Assembly: GCA_003278955.1 (NCBI GenBank)
Contig: QCCB01000003.1
Location: 24,379-88,378 of the forward strand
Direction: 5' to 3'
DNA length: 64,000 nt
DNA from: Prochlorococcus sp. AG-347-K10
GTDB taxonomy: Bacteria; Cyanobacteriota; Cyanobacteriia; PCC-6307; Cyanobiaceae
The position numbers were made by a program, and so were the translations under genes. Of this stretch, positions 9,468 to 19,056 are shown piece by piece. The notes beneath the pieces are model-generated. The model saw nothing but the letters and a program-made list of their open reading frames with translations. It had not been told where the DNA came from and searched no databases. Position 1 is the stretch's first letter. Every line of letters starts with the position of its first letter.

Positions 9468-10684
9468 TAATTCTCATTTAAAAGTTTATCAAGCAAATCC
9501 CATCTATCTTTTGAAATGGGAATAAATGAAATTATTTCTTGAAAGTAAGAACTTAATTGTAGTTTACTTGCTTCTGCTAATGTGACCCCTCTTGTTCGCA
9601 TATAAAAAAGTTCTTCTTCATTGAGTTGCGAAATTGTAGCTCCATGTTTGCATTTGACATCATCAGCAATTATTTCTAATTGAGGTTTGGTATCTATTTG
9701 TGCGAGATTTGACAAAAGTAAATTTCTGCTTAATTGGGAAGCATCAGTTCTCTGGGCAATTTTTGGAACTATTATCGAACCTTCAAATATTGCATGTGAT
9801 CTATCATCAGCAAGTGATTTATTAATTTGATCTAGAAATCCATCTGGGCCATTAAATTCTATTTTTGTATAGGTTGAAATTTGCTCATCTTTTTTTGTTA
9901 TTTGCATTCCTTTGATATTTGTCTTAGCGTTTCCCGCAGATTGTTTAATATTGATTTCAAATCTCGCATAATTGAATTTGAAATGTAAAGATCCTAAATT
10001 GTATGTACTATTTTTTTGTTGAATTACATTGAGAGAATTTAATAGATTGGATCTGTTTTCACCATAAGAAACAACACCATGATTTACATAACTATTTTCT
10101 TTCAAGCAAAAGAAAGTTGTTTGAGATAATGAAGAGTTTTCTTTGCCAAGATTAACTTGTAATAATTCAACATCACAATTCTTTTCTAAAAATATTACGA
10201 GGGTTTTTGCGCTTAGAGAATTACTTGATGCATGACTAAAAATTTCAATAGGAGGAATTTTTGATCCATTTATTTTTAATCCCAAAATATTATTTTTACA
10301 ACTTAAAGACAGATTTAGTAGTTCACTCCAATTTTCGTTTTGCTTAAAAAAAGATATTTGTTCCTTGATATAATTTTGTAATTCATCTTCACTTAATTGC
10401 TGTATTGAATAATTTTTCTCTATTAATTTAATTTGGCAATTCTCACCAATTATTAATCTAATAGTACTTTGAGAATTTTTCGGATATGGAATATCAAATT
10501 TTGAATCTTTTTCATTAATTGAGTAATCTAAAAAGTTTGACAATTTTGATTTATTTGAAAGTCTCCATAGTTCACTTTTAGGATTAGGGAGAGGGCTTGA
10601 TTGTAATTTATGAAGACAGATTTTTTGTATTTCTGTTTGGTTGTCATTCGATTTATTAGTTTTTATTTTTTCAATAATTTCCAT
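9467..10684 (-). CDS. sufD: Fe-S cluster assembly protein SufD
   Basis: Scaffold partner of SufB in the SufBC2D complex. The C-terminal beta-helix region shows the SufB/D family patterns (RTDASQLSRNLLLS, KPQLEIIADDVKCKHGATI, LFYMRTRGVTLAEA) at about residues 315-380. The N-terminal half is weakly conserved, as usual in cyanobacterial SufD. At 405 residues it is complete. It sits 4 bases after sufC and overlaps sufS by one base, so the four genes are one transcription unit. Confidence 0.94.
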   Translation of the reverse strand: MEIIEKIKTNKSNDNQTEIQKICLHKLQSSPLPNPKSELWRLSNKSKLSNFLDYSINEKDSKFDIPYPKNSQSTIRLIIGENCQIKLIEKNYSIQQLSEDELQNYIKEQISFFKQNENWSELLNLSLSCKNNILGLKINGSKIPPIEIFSHASSNSLSAKTLVIFLEKNCDVELLQVNLGKENSSLSQTTFFCLKENSYVNHGVVSYGENRSNLLNSLNVIQQKNSTYNLGSLHFKFNYARFEINIKQSAGNAKTNIKGMQITKKDEQISTYTKIEFNGPDGFLDQINKSLADDRSHAIFEGSIIVPKIAQRTDASQLSRNLLLSNLAQIDTKPQLEIIADDVKCKHGATISQLNEEELFYMRTRGVTLAEASKLQLSSYFQEIISFIPISKDRWDLLDKLLNEN

Positions 10685-10688
10685 TTTT

Positions 10689-11474
10689 TTAGGTCTTTTT
10701 TATAAAGTTATCAGTCCATTCATAACCTTTTTCCTCAAGCTCTAGAGCAAGATCACTCTCACCAGTTTTTATTATTTGTCCGTCTGACATAACATGGACA
10801 TAATTTGGTTTAATTTCATCTAATAATCTTTGATAGTGGGTAATAAGTATAATTCCAGTCTGTGCATTAGATATTTTTTTAATTCCTGATGCCACTATTC
10901 TTAGAGCATCGATATCTAGACCAGAATCGGTCTCATCTAATATCGCTATCTTGGGCTCAAGTAAAGCCATTTGCAAAATCTCATTTCTTTTTTTTTCACC
11001 TCCGGAAAAGCCTTGATTAACACTCCTTGATAGGAATGCGTGATCCATTTTCACAATTTCTAATTTTTCTTTAACTAATTCTTCAAAATCAAAAGTATCC
11101 AATTCTTCTTTGTTGAGGAATTTCCTTCTAGCATTAGTTGAAACTCTCAGAAACTCAAGATTACTTACACCTGGAATCTCAATTGGATATTGAAAACCAA
11201 GAAAAATTCCTGATTGAGATCTTTCTTCAGGTTCTAGAGAGTTGATGTTTTCACCTAAAAATTTAATGTCGCCATTTGTAATATTATACGACGGGTGTCC
11301 TGCAATGATTTTCGAAAGAGTACTTTTGCCACATCCATTTCTTCCCATAATGGCATGGATTTCTCCGGGATAAACAGACAGTGAAACCCCTTTTAAAATT
11401 GGAAGATTATCAGTAGATGCAGAGAGATTTTCAACTTCTAAAATTGGATCTGATTCTTTCATTTTATTTTGCAT
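10689..11474 (-). CDS. sufC: Fe-S cluster assembly ATPase SufC
   Basis: ABC-type ATPase that drives conformational change of the SufBD scaffold; it is soluble, not a transporter. Walker A is [12 protein letters not shown], the signature is [13 protein letters not shown], and Walker B is [16 protein letters not shown], the last two being diagnostic for SufC. The length is 261 residues. Two possible starts exist (MQNKMKES); the second Met gives a more typical length. It lies 21 bases after sufB. Confidence 0.96.
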   Translation of the reverse strand: MQNKMKESDPILEVENLSASTDNLPILKGVSLSVYPGEIHAIMGRNGCGKSTLSKIIAGHPSYNITNGDIKFLGENINSLEPEERSQSGIFLGFQYPIEIPGVSNLEFLRVSTNARRKFLNKEELDTFDFEELVKEKLEIVKMDHAFLSRSVNQGFSGGEKKRNEILQMALLEPKIAILDETDSGLDIDALRIVASGIKKISNAQTGIILITHYQRLLDEIKPNYVHVMSDGQIIKTGESDLALELEEKGYEWTDNFIKKT

Positions 11475-11495
11475 TTCAGTTTAGAAATTGATTAA

Positions 11496-12938
11496 TTAAC
11501 CTACTGATCCCTCTAGTTTAAGTGCCAGTAACTTATCCGCTTCAGCAGCAAATTCCATAGGTAATTGATTAAATACATCTCTGCAAAAACCGCTGACCAT
11601 CATAGATACTGCCTCCTCAAATTCTATACCTCTGCTTTGGAGATAAAAAAGTTGGTCTTCTGAGATTCTACATGTGCTTGCTTCATGCTCAATTTCAGAA
11701 TTGGGTTGTTGAGATTTGATGTAAGGGAATGTATTTGCAGAAGCTTGATCCCCTATTAACATTGAATCACATTGACTGTAATTTCTTGATCCTGTAGCTT
11801 TTGTTCCCATTTTGACAAGACCTCTGTAGCTATTTTTTGAGTTACCTGCACTAATACCTTTGCTAACAATAGTTGATTTGGTCTTAGGGCCAATATGGAT
11901 CATTTTTGTGCCAGTATCTGCTTGCTGAAGATTATTGGTGAGAGCCACTGAATAAAATTCTCCTACAGATTCTTCCCCTAATAGAAGACAGCTAGGATAT
12001 TTCCATGTAATTGCAGACCCTGTTTCAACTTGAGACCAGCTAATTTTACTTCTCTTACCTAAACATTTTCCTCTCTTGGTGACAAAATTAAAAATTCCAC
12101 CAACACCTTCTTCATCACCAGCGTACCAATTTTGCACTGTTGAATATTTTATTGAGGCGTCGTCTAATGCTACAAGCTCTACAACTGCTGCATGAAGGGT
12201 ATTTGTATCAAACATTGGAGCTGTACAACCTTCTAGATAACTTACAGAACTTGATTCTTCAGCAATGATTAGTGTTCTTTCGAATTGTCCTGAATCTCCA
12301 CTATTAATTCTGAAGTAGGAAGATAGATCCATAGGGCAGGTAACACCTTTTGGGATATAAACAAAAGAACCATCACTAAAAACTGCAGAATTTAGTGCTG
12401 CAAAATAATTATCACTAGCGGGAACTACTGTACCTAAATATTTTTCAATCAAATCCGCGTGATTTTTTACTGCTTCACTAATTGAGCAAAATATAACTCC
12501 ATGTTCAGCAAGTTCTTCTCTAAATGTTGTGGCTATAGAAACACTATCAAAGACAGCATCTACTGCTACATTTGTGAGTTTTTTTTGCTCCGTGAGGGGG
12601 ATTCCTAATTTGTCAAAAGTCTCAAGAAGTTTGGGATCAACTTCATCTAAGCTAGAAATTTTTTCTTTTTGCTTTGGAGCAGAGTAATAAATAATATCTT
12701 GATAATCAATTTTTTTATATCCTAATGCTGCCCAATTTGGTTCTTTCATTTTTTGCCATTTTTTAAAGGCTTTTAATCTAAAATCAAGAAGAAATTCTGG
12801 CTCTTCTTTTTTCTGTGAAATTAATTTTATGATATCTTCATTTAATCCCTTTTCTATTTTTTCAGTTTCAATATCAGTAACGAAACCATATTTGTAAGGC
12901 TCTTTTACTACATCTTTAACTAAATTTTCGTTGACCAT
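11496..12938 (-). CDS. sufB: Fe-S cluster assembly scaffold SufB
   Basis: Main scaffold on which the nascent Fe-S cluster is built. The 480-residue protein is highly conserved: [58 protein letters not shown] and [16 protein letters not shown] (with the key Cys in [10 protein letters not shown]) are all present. First gene of the minus-strand sufBCDS operon. The 95-base divergent spacer upstream should hold its promoter; I see no sufR regulator gene beside it, unlike many other cyanobacteria. Confidence 0.97.
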   Translation of the reverse strand: MVNENLVKDVVKEPYKYGFVTDIETEKIEKGLNEDIIKLISQKKEEPEFLLDFRLKAFKKWQKMKEPNWAALGYKKIDYQDIIYYSAPKQKEKISSLDEVDPKLLETFDKLGIPLTEQKKLTNVAVDAVFDSVSIATTFREELAEHGVIFCSISEAVKNHADLIEKYLGTVVPASDNYFAALNSAVFSDGSFVYIPKGVTCPMDLSSYFRINSGDSGQFERTLIIAEESSSVSYLEGCTAPMFDTNTLHAAVVELVALDDASIKYSTVQNWYAGDEEGVGGIFNFVTKRGKCLGKRSKISWSQVETGSAITWKYPSCLLLGEESVGEFYSVALTNNLQQADTGTKMIHIGPKTKSTIVSKGISAGNSKNSYRGLVKMGTKATGSRNYSQCDSMLIGDQASANTFPYIKSQQPNSEIEHEASTCRISEDQLFYLQSRGIEFEEAVSMMVSGFCRDVFNQLPMEFAAEADKLLALKLEGSVG

Positions 12939-13033
12939 GTTATCAAAAATAACTTATTACAATTAGCTTTATATACTTTAACGAAAGATACCCCCAATAT
13001 TGAGTTTTTTTCCTTTATTAAAACTAAAAATTA

Positions 13034-13387
13034 ATGTCTAATCATCTTGATCACTTGTCTAACCCATTAAACATAGAAACTATTCAAGAAATTGAAAATC
13101 TTGATCTACCTATAATGCAGAAACATCATTTAAGAATACTCGCTCATTGTCTTCAGATTGTAAAAATTATCAATGTAGATAATAGTTTGGAATATCAAAA
13201 CAAAAACCCCCTCAGAGAATGGTGTGATAATCAATCCAAAAAATTTGATGATAAAAAATTTAGTGATCTTTTTTATGAGCAGATAGAAACTACTTCGAAA
13301 AAATTAATTATTTTTTCAAAAAAAATAGGTAAAAGCATTGAGGATTTAGAGATAGATGATTTAATACTTCTAGTTGAACAAAGTTGA
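13034..13387 (+). CDS. Conserved hypothetical protein divergent from sufB, 117 aa
   Basis: I do not recognise the family. The protein is soluble and predicted mainly helical, with no membrane segment and no cysteine cluster (one or two Cys only). It starts at an ATG 95 bases from the sufB start and runs in the opposite direction, the place where a Suf-linked gene is often found. No helix-turn-helix or SufR-like cysteine motif is visible, so a regulatory role is not supported. Confidence 0.6.
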   Translation: MSNHLDHLSNPLNIETIQEIENLDLPIMQKHHLRILAHCLQIVKIINVDNSLEYQNKNPLREWCDNQSKKFDDKKFSDLFYEQIETTSKKLIIFSKKIGKSIEDLEIDDLILLVEQS

Positions 13388-13674
13388 ACCCCCCTTTTTT
13401 AACTGATCCCGAAGAAAAAATATATATTTGTTGAGTCGTTAACAAATTCAGGTAATAAAATTTAAAAAAAAAGAAAATTAATTTACATTTGAAAAAGATC
13501 TGAAAATCAATTAATTTCTTTTATACCAACTGTTTTGACGAGAAATATTAATTTTGTGAATTTTTTAGTAGTCAGAGGATCCTGACGACATGCCAAAAAG
13601 ACACACAATTCCTCCAAAAAAAGAACATACTGATCCCAAGCAAAAACGGAGAATTTAAAGTGGCTGATGGGATC
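13388..13674. other. Longest spacer: A-rich leader before the DUF4912 gene, with a possible 22-codon ORF
   Basis: About 290 bases without a recognised gene. It opens with a C6T6 run, then A-rich sequence. An ATG at 13590 opens a 22-codon frame (MPKRHTIPPKKEHTDPKQKRRI, stop TAA at 13656-13658) ending 16 bases before the chosen start of the next gene. The peptide is strongly basic. I cannot tell whether it is translated. The rest shows no clear hairpin or promoter. Confidence 0.4.
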
Positions 13675-14760
13675 ATGAATAAAGATCAACTACTCTCACT
13701 AACCCTCAGACAATTGCGTCAAGAAGCAAGTAAATTATCGGTTCCGCTGTACAGTCGTAAAACAAAAGCTGTTTTAGTTGATTTAATACTTAAATATCAA
13801 GAAAAATCTACAAAAAAAACATACACTATACCTCCTGAGTCAAAATCTGATGAAACTTTTGATTCCAATGCTTTCAATAGTAGCGAAGAAGTTAAAACAA
13901 ATGTAGTATTCCTGCCCCGTGATCCAGATTGGGCTTATGTTTTTTGGCAAATTTCTGATGCAGATAGAGAAAAAGCACAATCTTTGGGAGCTAATAAATT
14001 ATGTTTAAGATTATTTGATGCATCTGGTTCTGAAGGAAGCAACTTGAATCAAGGAACACTAAGGGAAATAGCAGTTGATAGTTACAGCACTGAGTGGTAC
14101 TTGCCAATCCCACTTGCAGATAGGGATTATAAAGTTGAATTAGGTTACAAATATGGTTTTAACTGGATGTCATTAGCATTCTCTTCGATAAGCCATGTAC
14201 CTGGTTCACATCCCTCTGAACAAATTCTTGATAAATTTGTACCTTTTAATTTAGATTCCACTCCAGAGCCAATCCCAGATATATCTAATCCTGTTGTTTC
14301 AGAACAAAGTGGTATGCATGAAAGGTTATACCAAGCAGCAACTAATATTTCTCTAAGAAGAAAAGTTGGTTCTGAAGAATTCATGGAAAATGTAAATTCA
14401 ACAAATCTCAATGATAATTTTACAGACTCAGGTGCTGGTAAATGGTCATCAGGTTTAAATGATTCTGGAAGCGGAATTGTTAAAAATAGATCTTTTTGGC
14501 TCGTTGCCGATGCTGAATTAATAGTTTATGGAGCTACAGAGCCTTCTGCAAAACTGACAATAGGTGGAGAAGATGTACCTCTTGCTGCAGATGGTACTTT
14601 TAGAGTTCAAGTTCCATTTAGAGATGGGATTCAAAAATATGATATTAAAGCTGTTGATGTATCTGGTGAGCAAGAAAAAAGTATATCAATGAAATTTGAT
14701 AGAACCACACCACTTGACGACACTAATGAGAAAGATAATGCTGAGACTGAATGGTTTTAA
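13675..14760 (+). CDS. DUF4912 domain protein with Rho-N-like N-terminus
   Basis: Residues 1-40 (MNKDQLLSLTLRQLRQEASK... YSRKTKAVLVDLILKYQ) look like a Rho N-terminal/SAP-like helical domain. Residues 75-200 match DUF4912 (LPRDPDWAYVFWQISDADRE, YKVELGYKYG). A C-terminal beta-rich segment follows (about 280-350, VYGATEPSAKLTIGGEDVPLAADGTFRVQVPF). I chose ATG 13675 because it begins the conserved-looking domain; the track's GTG at 13660 would add five residues. Function unknown; nucleic-acid binding is inferred only from the N-terminal domain. Confidence 0.8.
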   Translation: MNKDQLLSLTLRQLRQEASKLSVPLYSRKTKAVLVDLILKYQEKSTKKTYTIPPESKSDETFDSNAFNSSEEVKTNVVFLPRDPDWAYVFWQISDADREKAQSLGANKLCLRLFDASGSEGSNLNQGTLREIAVDSYSTEWYLPIPLADRDYKVELGYKYGFNWMSLAFSSISHVPGSHPSEQILDKFVPFNLDSTPEPIPDISNPVVSEQSGMHERLYQAATNISLRRKVGSEEFMENVNSTNLNDNFTDSGAGKWSSGLNDSGSGIVKNRSFWLVADAELIVYGATEPSAKLTIGGEDVPLAADGTFRVQVPFRDGIQKYDIKAVDVSGEQEKSISMKFDRTTPLDDTNEKDNAETEWF

Positions 14761-14772
14761 TAAATTAAATTG

Positions 14773-14943
14773 ATGCTAAAAAAAATTGTAGCTTTTACTC
14801 CATTGTTTGGTGCATTAACGTTTCCACTAATAGTTCCAATTACAATTTCTAAATTTGGTGTTAACTATGGAATTGTTAGTGCATTATTAATTTCTTCATT
14901 ATGGTTTATCGCTATGTTAAGAACTTCCGAAATGCCTCATTAA
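14773..14943 (+). CDS. Small membrane protein, 56 aa
   Basis: Too short for the ORF track. It reads MLKKIVAFTPLFGALTFPLI through to RTSEMPH, with two hydrophobic helices (about residues 5-24 and 32-50) joined by a short SKFGVNYG turn. It lies in the same direction 12 bases after the DUF4912 stop and 32 bases before pgm, filling the gap neatly. I believe similar short proteins occur at this place in other marine picocyanobacteria, but no function is known to me. Confidence 0.65.
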   Translation: MLKKIVAFTPLFGALTFPLIVPITISKFGVNYGIVSALLISSLWFIAMLRTSEMPH

Positions 14944-14975
14944 TTTAGTTAGATTTTTTGAAGTTTCTTAAAAAT

Positions 14976-16613
14976 ATGACTCAAGTAAGTGTAATTAATA
15001 TCAGTTCTCCTTTTCTAGATCAAAAACCAGGCACTTCTGGTTTAAGAAAAAGTACTTTAAAGTTTCAGGAAGAACATTATCTAGAAGTTTTTATTGAAGC
15101 AATCTTACAATCATTGGAAGATTTAAGAGGTTCAACATTAGTAGTTGGAGGTGATGGAAGATATGGCAATATTGAAGCAATAAAAAAAATTGTCAAAATA
15201 TGCATTGCTCATAAAGTTCAAAAGGTGATTGTTCCAAAATACGGTTTATTATCTACTCCTGCGACATCACATTTAATTAGAAAAGAAAAAGCTATTGGTG
15301 GGATTATTCTTTCTGCAAGCCATAATCCTGGTGGGATTGATGGTGACTTTGGAGTGAAATTGAATATCTCTAATGGTGGCCCAGCTCCTGAGATAATTAC
15401 TAATAAGATTTTTAAGGTTTCACAATTACTAACTAGTTATAAAATCTGTAAAATTCAATTACCTGATTTTAGTGAATATGGAACTTATCCTCACGGTGAA
15501 ACTACCTTAGAAATTATCGATGGATTAACAGATTATTCTAATTTGATGGAGAAAATTTTTGATTTTGATCAAATTAGTGATTTTTTAAAAAAAGACTTCT
15601 CGTTAATCTTTGATGCAATGAATGCGGTTACAGGCCCATATGCAAAAAATATTTTTGTTGAAAGAATGGGTCTTGCTCCTGATTGTGTCATGAATGGTAA
15701 CCCCTTAAAAGATTTTGGAGGTTTACATCCTGATCCTAATCTTACTTACGCATCCCACTTGGCTGATTTGTTATTAAATAAAAAATCTTATAGTTTTGGT
15801 GCTGCATGCGATGGAGATGGAGACAGGAATATGATTTTAGGAAGTGGATGTTTTGTAAATCCTAGTGATAGCCTTGCAGTTATCACTGCTAACTCAAAAT
15901 GTGTGCCTGGTTATAAAGATGGTATTACAGGTGTAGCACGATCCATGCCAACCAGCTCAGCGGTTGATAATGTTGCTCGAACATTAAATATACCTTGTTT
16001 TGAGACACCTACTGGATGGAAGTTTTTTGGAAATCTTTTAGATTCTAATTTAATTACTTTATGTGGAGAAGAAAGTTTTGGAACAGGTAGTAATCATGTG
16101 AGAGAGAAAGATGGACTATGGGCAGTTTTGTATTGGTTACAAGTTTTAGCTGAGAAAAAATGTTCTGTAAGTGATTTGATGCAGAATCATTGGAAACATT
16201 TTGGTAGGAATTATTATTCAAGACATGATTATGAAGCAATTCCTTCGAATATTGCTAATCAAATCTTTGGTAATCTAACTTCGATGCTCGAAAATTTAAA
16301 AGGAAATAGTTTTGCTGGCCATTTAGTTAAAGTTGCAGATAACTTTTCATATTTAGATCCCGTTGATAATTCCACAAGTGAAAATCAAGGTTTAAGATTG
16401 GTTCTTGATGATAATTCTCGTGTAATTGTGCGCCTTTCTGGAACTGGAACTAAGGGTGCAACATTAAGACTTTATTTTGAGAAATTTTTTAATCCTCAAA
16501 AGAATCTTTCTTTAAATCCTCAGATCGCTTTGAAACCTTTAATAAATGATTTAGATGCTTTATTAAACATTTCAAAACTTACTCAAATGGAAACTCCTAC
16601 AGTAATTACATAG
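14976..16613 (+). CDS. pgm: Phosphoglucomutase
   Basis: Interconverts glucose-1-phosphate and glucose-6-phosphate, linking glycogen and nucleotide-sugar synthesis to central carbon. Alpha-D-phosphohexomutase features in order: KPGTSGLRK near the N-terminus, the phosphoserine loop GGIILSASHNPGG (about residue 110), the metal loop GAACDGDGDRNM (about 282), the sugar loop CGEESFGTGSNH (about 365) and the phosphate loop RLSGTGTKGATLR (about 490). The track start at 14958 is a TTG; ATG 14976 gives a typical N-terminus (MTQVSV) and 545 residues. Confidence 0.96.
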   Translation: MTQVSVINISSPFLDQKPGTSGLRKSTLKFQEEHYLEVFIEAILQSLEDLRGSTLVVGGDGRYGNIEAIKKIVKICIAHKVQKVIVPKYGLLSTPATSHLIRKEKAIGGIILSASHNPGGIDGDFGVKLNISNGGPAPEIITNKIFKVSQLLTSYKICKIQLPDFSEYGTYPHGETTLEIIDGLTDYSNLMEKIFDFDQISDFLKKDFSLIFDAMNAVTGPYAKNIFVERMGLAPDCVMNGNPLKDFGGLHPDPNLTYASHLADLLLNKKSYSFGAACDGDGDRNMILGSGCFVNPSDSLAVITANSKCVPGYKDGITGVARSMPTSSAVDNVARTLNIPCFETPTGWKFFGNLLDSNLITLCGEESFGTGSNHVREKDGLWAVLYWLQVLAEKKCSVSDLMQNHWKHFGRNYYSRHDYEAIPSNIANQIFGNLTSMLENLKGNSFAGHLVKVADNFSYLDPVDNSTSENQGLRLVLDDNSRVIVRLSGTGTKGATLRLYFEKFFNPQKNLSLNPQIALKPLINDLDALLNISKLTQMETPTVIT

Positions 16614-16646
16614 AATTGAAAGTAATGATTTTTTGATTTTATCTAT

Positions 16647-17936
16647 ATGTATTCAGAAAATTTATTTACTAATTATTCTCAAATAGAAAATAATGCACCT
16701 TTGGCAGATCAATTAAGACCAAAGAATTTGCAAGATTTTTTTGGTCAACAACCAATCTTGAATGAAAATTCGCTTTTGAGAAGTGCAATATTAAACGATA
16801 AGATTAGTAATTTTATTTTTTTTGGACCTCCTGGTGTTGGGAAAACTACTCTAATTGAAATTATTTCCTTTAATACGCGTTCAAAATTAATTAAGTTAAA
16901 TGCAGTACTATCAAGTGTTAAAGAATTAAGAAATGAAATCGCTAATGCAAAAGATAGATTAATAAATTCAAAAAGAAAAACAATTTTATTTATCGATGAG
17001 GTTCATAGATTTACATCAGTTCAGCAAGATGCTTTATTACCTTCAATAGAAAATGGAACTATAACTTTTATTGGTGCTACAACTGAAAATCCTTTCTTTG
17101 CTGTTAACAAAGCGCTTGTTAGTAGGTCTCGTATTTTTAGATTACTGCCTTTATCAGAAAATGATTTGCAGAAAATAATACAAAAAGTCATAACTCACTA
17201 TTCTAAAAAAAAAGATTCAAAAAAGGTTTATTTAACTCAAGACGCTATAAGTCATTTAATTAAATTTTCTGGTGGTGATGCAAGAACATTAATAAATGCG
17301 CTAGAGATTGCCATAGAAGCAACTGCTGAAAATGATGCTAAAGAAATCAAGATTAATCTCTCAATAGCAGAGGATGCAATTCAAAAGAAAAATATTGTTT
17401 ACGATAAAAATGGTCAAAATCATTACGATGTAATAAGTGCTTTTATAAAGTCGATAAGAGGTTCTGATCCAGATGCAACCTTATTCTGGCTTGCGAATAT
17501 GCTGGAGGCCGGTGAAGATCCTAATTTTATTTTTAGAAGACTACTCATATCTGCCAGTGAAGATATTGGAATAGCTGATCCTAATGCCATAGTAGTTGTA
17601 CAATCCTGTTGTGATGCTTTTGATAGAGTTGGTTTTCCAGAAGGATTATATTTTTTAACTCAGGCTTCTTTATATTTAGCTATGTCTCCAAAAAGTAATA
17701 GTACGAAAAGTATTTTTAAAGCAATTGAAACAATCAAATCTACCAATGCTTTTGATGTTCCATTTCATTTGAAAAATAATTCTAATACTTATGTCAATCC
17801 TCATAATTTTCCAGGTAATTGGGTTGCACAAGAATATCTTCCTAAATCTTTAAAAGGTTTAAAAATATGGAAGCCTAATAATCATGGATGGGAGAAAATG
17901 AGATATGAAGAACTGCTTAGAAAAAAAGAAAACTAA
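16647..17936 (+). CDS. rarA: Replication-associated recombination AAA+ ATPase RarA (MgsA)
   Basis: Clamp-loader-like AAA+ protein acting at stalled replication forks. Walker A is FFGPPGVGKTTL (about residue 60), Walker B is ILFIDEVHRFTSVQQDALLP (about 115) and sensor 1 is FIGATTENPFF (about 140). The C-terminal MgsA oligomerisation region is present (SAFIKSIRGSDPDATLFWLA, EDIGIADPNA). At 429 residues it is the stand-alone form, not the long fusion with a second domain found in many other cyanobacteria. Its stop overlaps the opposite-strand phosphopantetheinyl transferase stop by 4 bases. Confidence 0.95.
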   Translation: MYSENLFTNYSQIENNAPLADQLRPKNLQDFFGQQPILNENSLLRSAILNDKISNFIFFGPPGVGKTTLIEIISFNTRSKLIKLNAVLSSVKELRNEIANAKDRLINSKRKTILFIDEVHRFTSVQQDALLPSIENGTITFIGATTENPFFAVNKALVSRSRIFRLLPLSENDLQKIIQKVITHYSKKKDSKKVYLTQDAISHLIKFSGGDARTLINALEIAIEATAENDAKEIKINLSIAEDAIQKKNIVYDKNGQNHYDVISAFIKSIRGSDPDATLFWLANMLEAGEDPNFIFRRLLISASEDIGIADPNAIVVVQSCCDAFDRVGFPEGLYFLTQASLYLAMSPKSNSTKSIFKAIETIKSTNAFDVPFHLKNNSNTYVNPHNFPGNWVAQEYLPKSLKGLKIWKPNNHGWEKMRYEELLRKKEN

Positions 17937-18589
17937 AAATTTTTTGAACAACAAATAATCTCAGTGTTAAAATAATTTTTCTCTTTGTAGGCTAAAGCAA
18001 TAGTCCAGTTATGGAAGTTAATCTGCGAATAATTTAAATGTATGTCTTTTTTTTTATGAATCAACTCTTTTGGCTTTTCAAAATATTGCCAATGGTTTAT
18101 GTCTTTAGCTAATTTTCCATGATCCCATTTAATAGCCGCTTCAACTGCACACCATTGATTTAATATCATGTTTTTTGTCAAATAATTATTATGAATTGAT
18201 TTATTGGTATGAAAAAAATATTTTTCTGCAAATTTTACATGGTTAAAATCTCTATCTGTTCTCTCAATATCAATCCCTATTTTGTTTTTATGCCAGACTA
18301 TAGTAAGGGCATCTTTACAATGACTTAAACTTATATTTCCCATGCCATAGGGTAAGCTTGGAGGCTCTCCAGGATCAGCCTTAATCGGAATTTCTAGGGG
18401 ATCCAGATCAAAAAGTGTTGAAAGTGATTTTCGTAAATAAGCTCTTGTTTCTAAATAAATCTTTGATCTTGAACTTGATAGATTGTTTGCAGTTTTGATT
18501 TCTTCTAATGTTGCAATATCTTTCACACCTTTAATCTCATAAAACCAAATTTTTGGTATTTTATATTTATACTCATTTAAAAATTTCAA
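17933..18589 (-). CDS. 4'-phosphopantetheinyl transferase (Sfp/HetI type)
   Basis: Transfers phosphopantetheine from CoA to carrier proteins, most likely the fatty-acid acyl carrier protein. Motifs: LSHCKDALTIVW, then KIGIDIERTDRDFN with the Mg-binding Asp-x-Glu (about residue 105), and NQWCAVEAAIKW (the W-x-x-KE-A region, about 150) in degenerate form: A replaces K before the Glu-Ala motif. The only start available in this frame is TTG at 18589, since a stop lies three codons upstream. That TTG shares base 18589 with the ATG of the divergent bcp gene. Confidence 0.82.
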   Translation of the reverse strand: MKFLNEYKYKIPKIWFYEIKGVKDIATLEEIKTANNLSSSRSKIYLETRAYLRKSLSTLFDLDPLEIPIKADPGEPPSLPYGMGNISLSHCKDALTIVWHKNKIGIDIERTDRDFNHVKFAEKYFFHTNKSIHNNYLTKNMILNQWCAVEAAIKWDHGKLAKDINHWQYFEKPKELIHKKKDIHLNYSQINFHNWTIALAYKEKNYFNTEIICCSKNF

Positions 18590-19056
18590 TGGCTCTTAAG
18601 GTTGGTGACAAAGCACCAGAATTTAAATTAAAAGATTCTTTTGAAAAAGAAGTTTCTCTTAGTGATTTTAAAGGTAAAAGAATAATACTATATTTTTATC
18701 CAAAAGATAATACTCCAGGATGTACTAAAGAAGCCTGCAATTTTAAAGAAAATTGGGATTTACTACAAAAAAATAATATTGTTGTACTTGGTATCAGTAA
18801 AGATAATGCCATTTCTCATCAGAAGTTTATAGAAAAATTTAATTTACCCTTTATTCTTTTAACTGATTCCGAACCTTTTCAAGTTTCCACTGATTACGAT
18901 AGCTATGGACTGAAGAAATTTATGGGTAAAGAATATATGGGAATGATGAGAAATACATTTTTGATTGGTGCTGATGGTAGTATCGAAAAAATTTACTTAA
19001 AAGTAAAAGCAGCAATAATGGCTGATCATATAATTGCAGACCTAGGATTACAATAA
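18589..19056 (+). CDS. bcp: Peroxiredoxin, BCP type
   Basis: Thioredoxin-dependent peroxidase of the PrxQ/BCP class. The active site is FYPKDNTPGCTKEACNF (about residues 36-52), with the peroxidatic cysteine followed five residues later by the resolving cysteine, the atypical 2-Cys arrangement. The track start at 18553 runs into the divergent gene; ATG 18589 (MALKVGDKAPEF) gives the normal 155 residues. Convergent with coaX, overlapping by 9 bases. Confidence 0.95.
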   Translation: MALKVGDKAPEFKLKDSFEKEVSLSDFKGKRIILYFYPKDNTPGCTKEACNFKENWDLLQKNNIVVLGISKDNAISHQKFIEKFNLPFILLTDSEPFQVSTDYDSYGLKKFMGKEYMGMMRNTFLIGADGSIEKIYLKVKAAIMADHIIADLGLQ

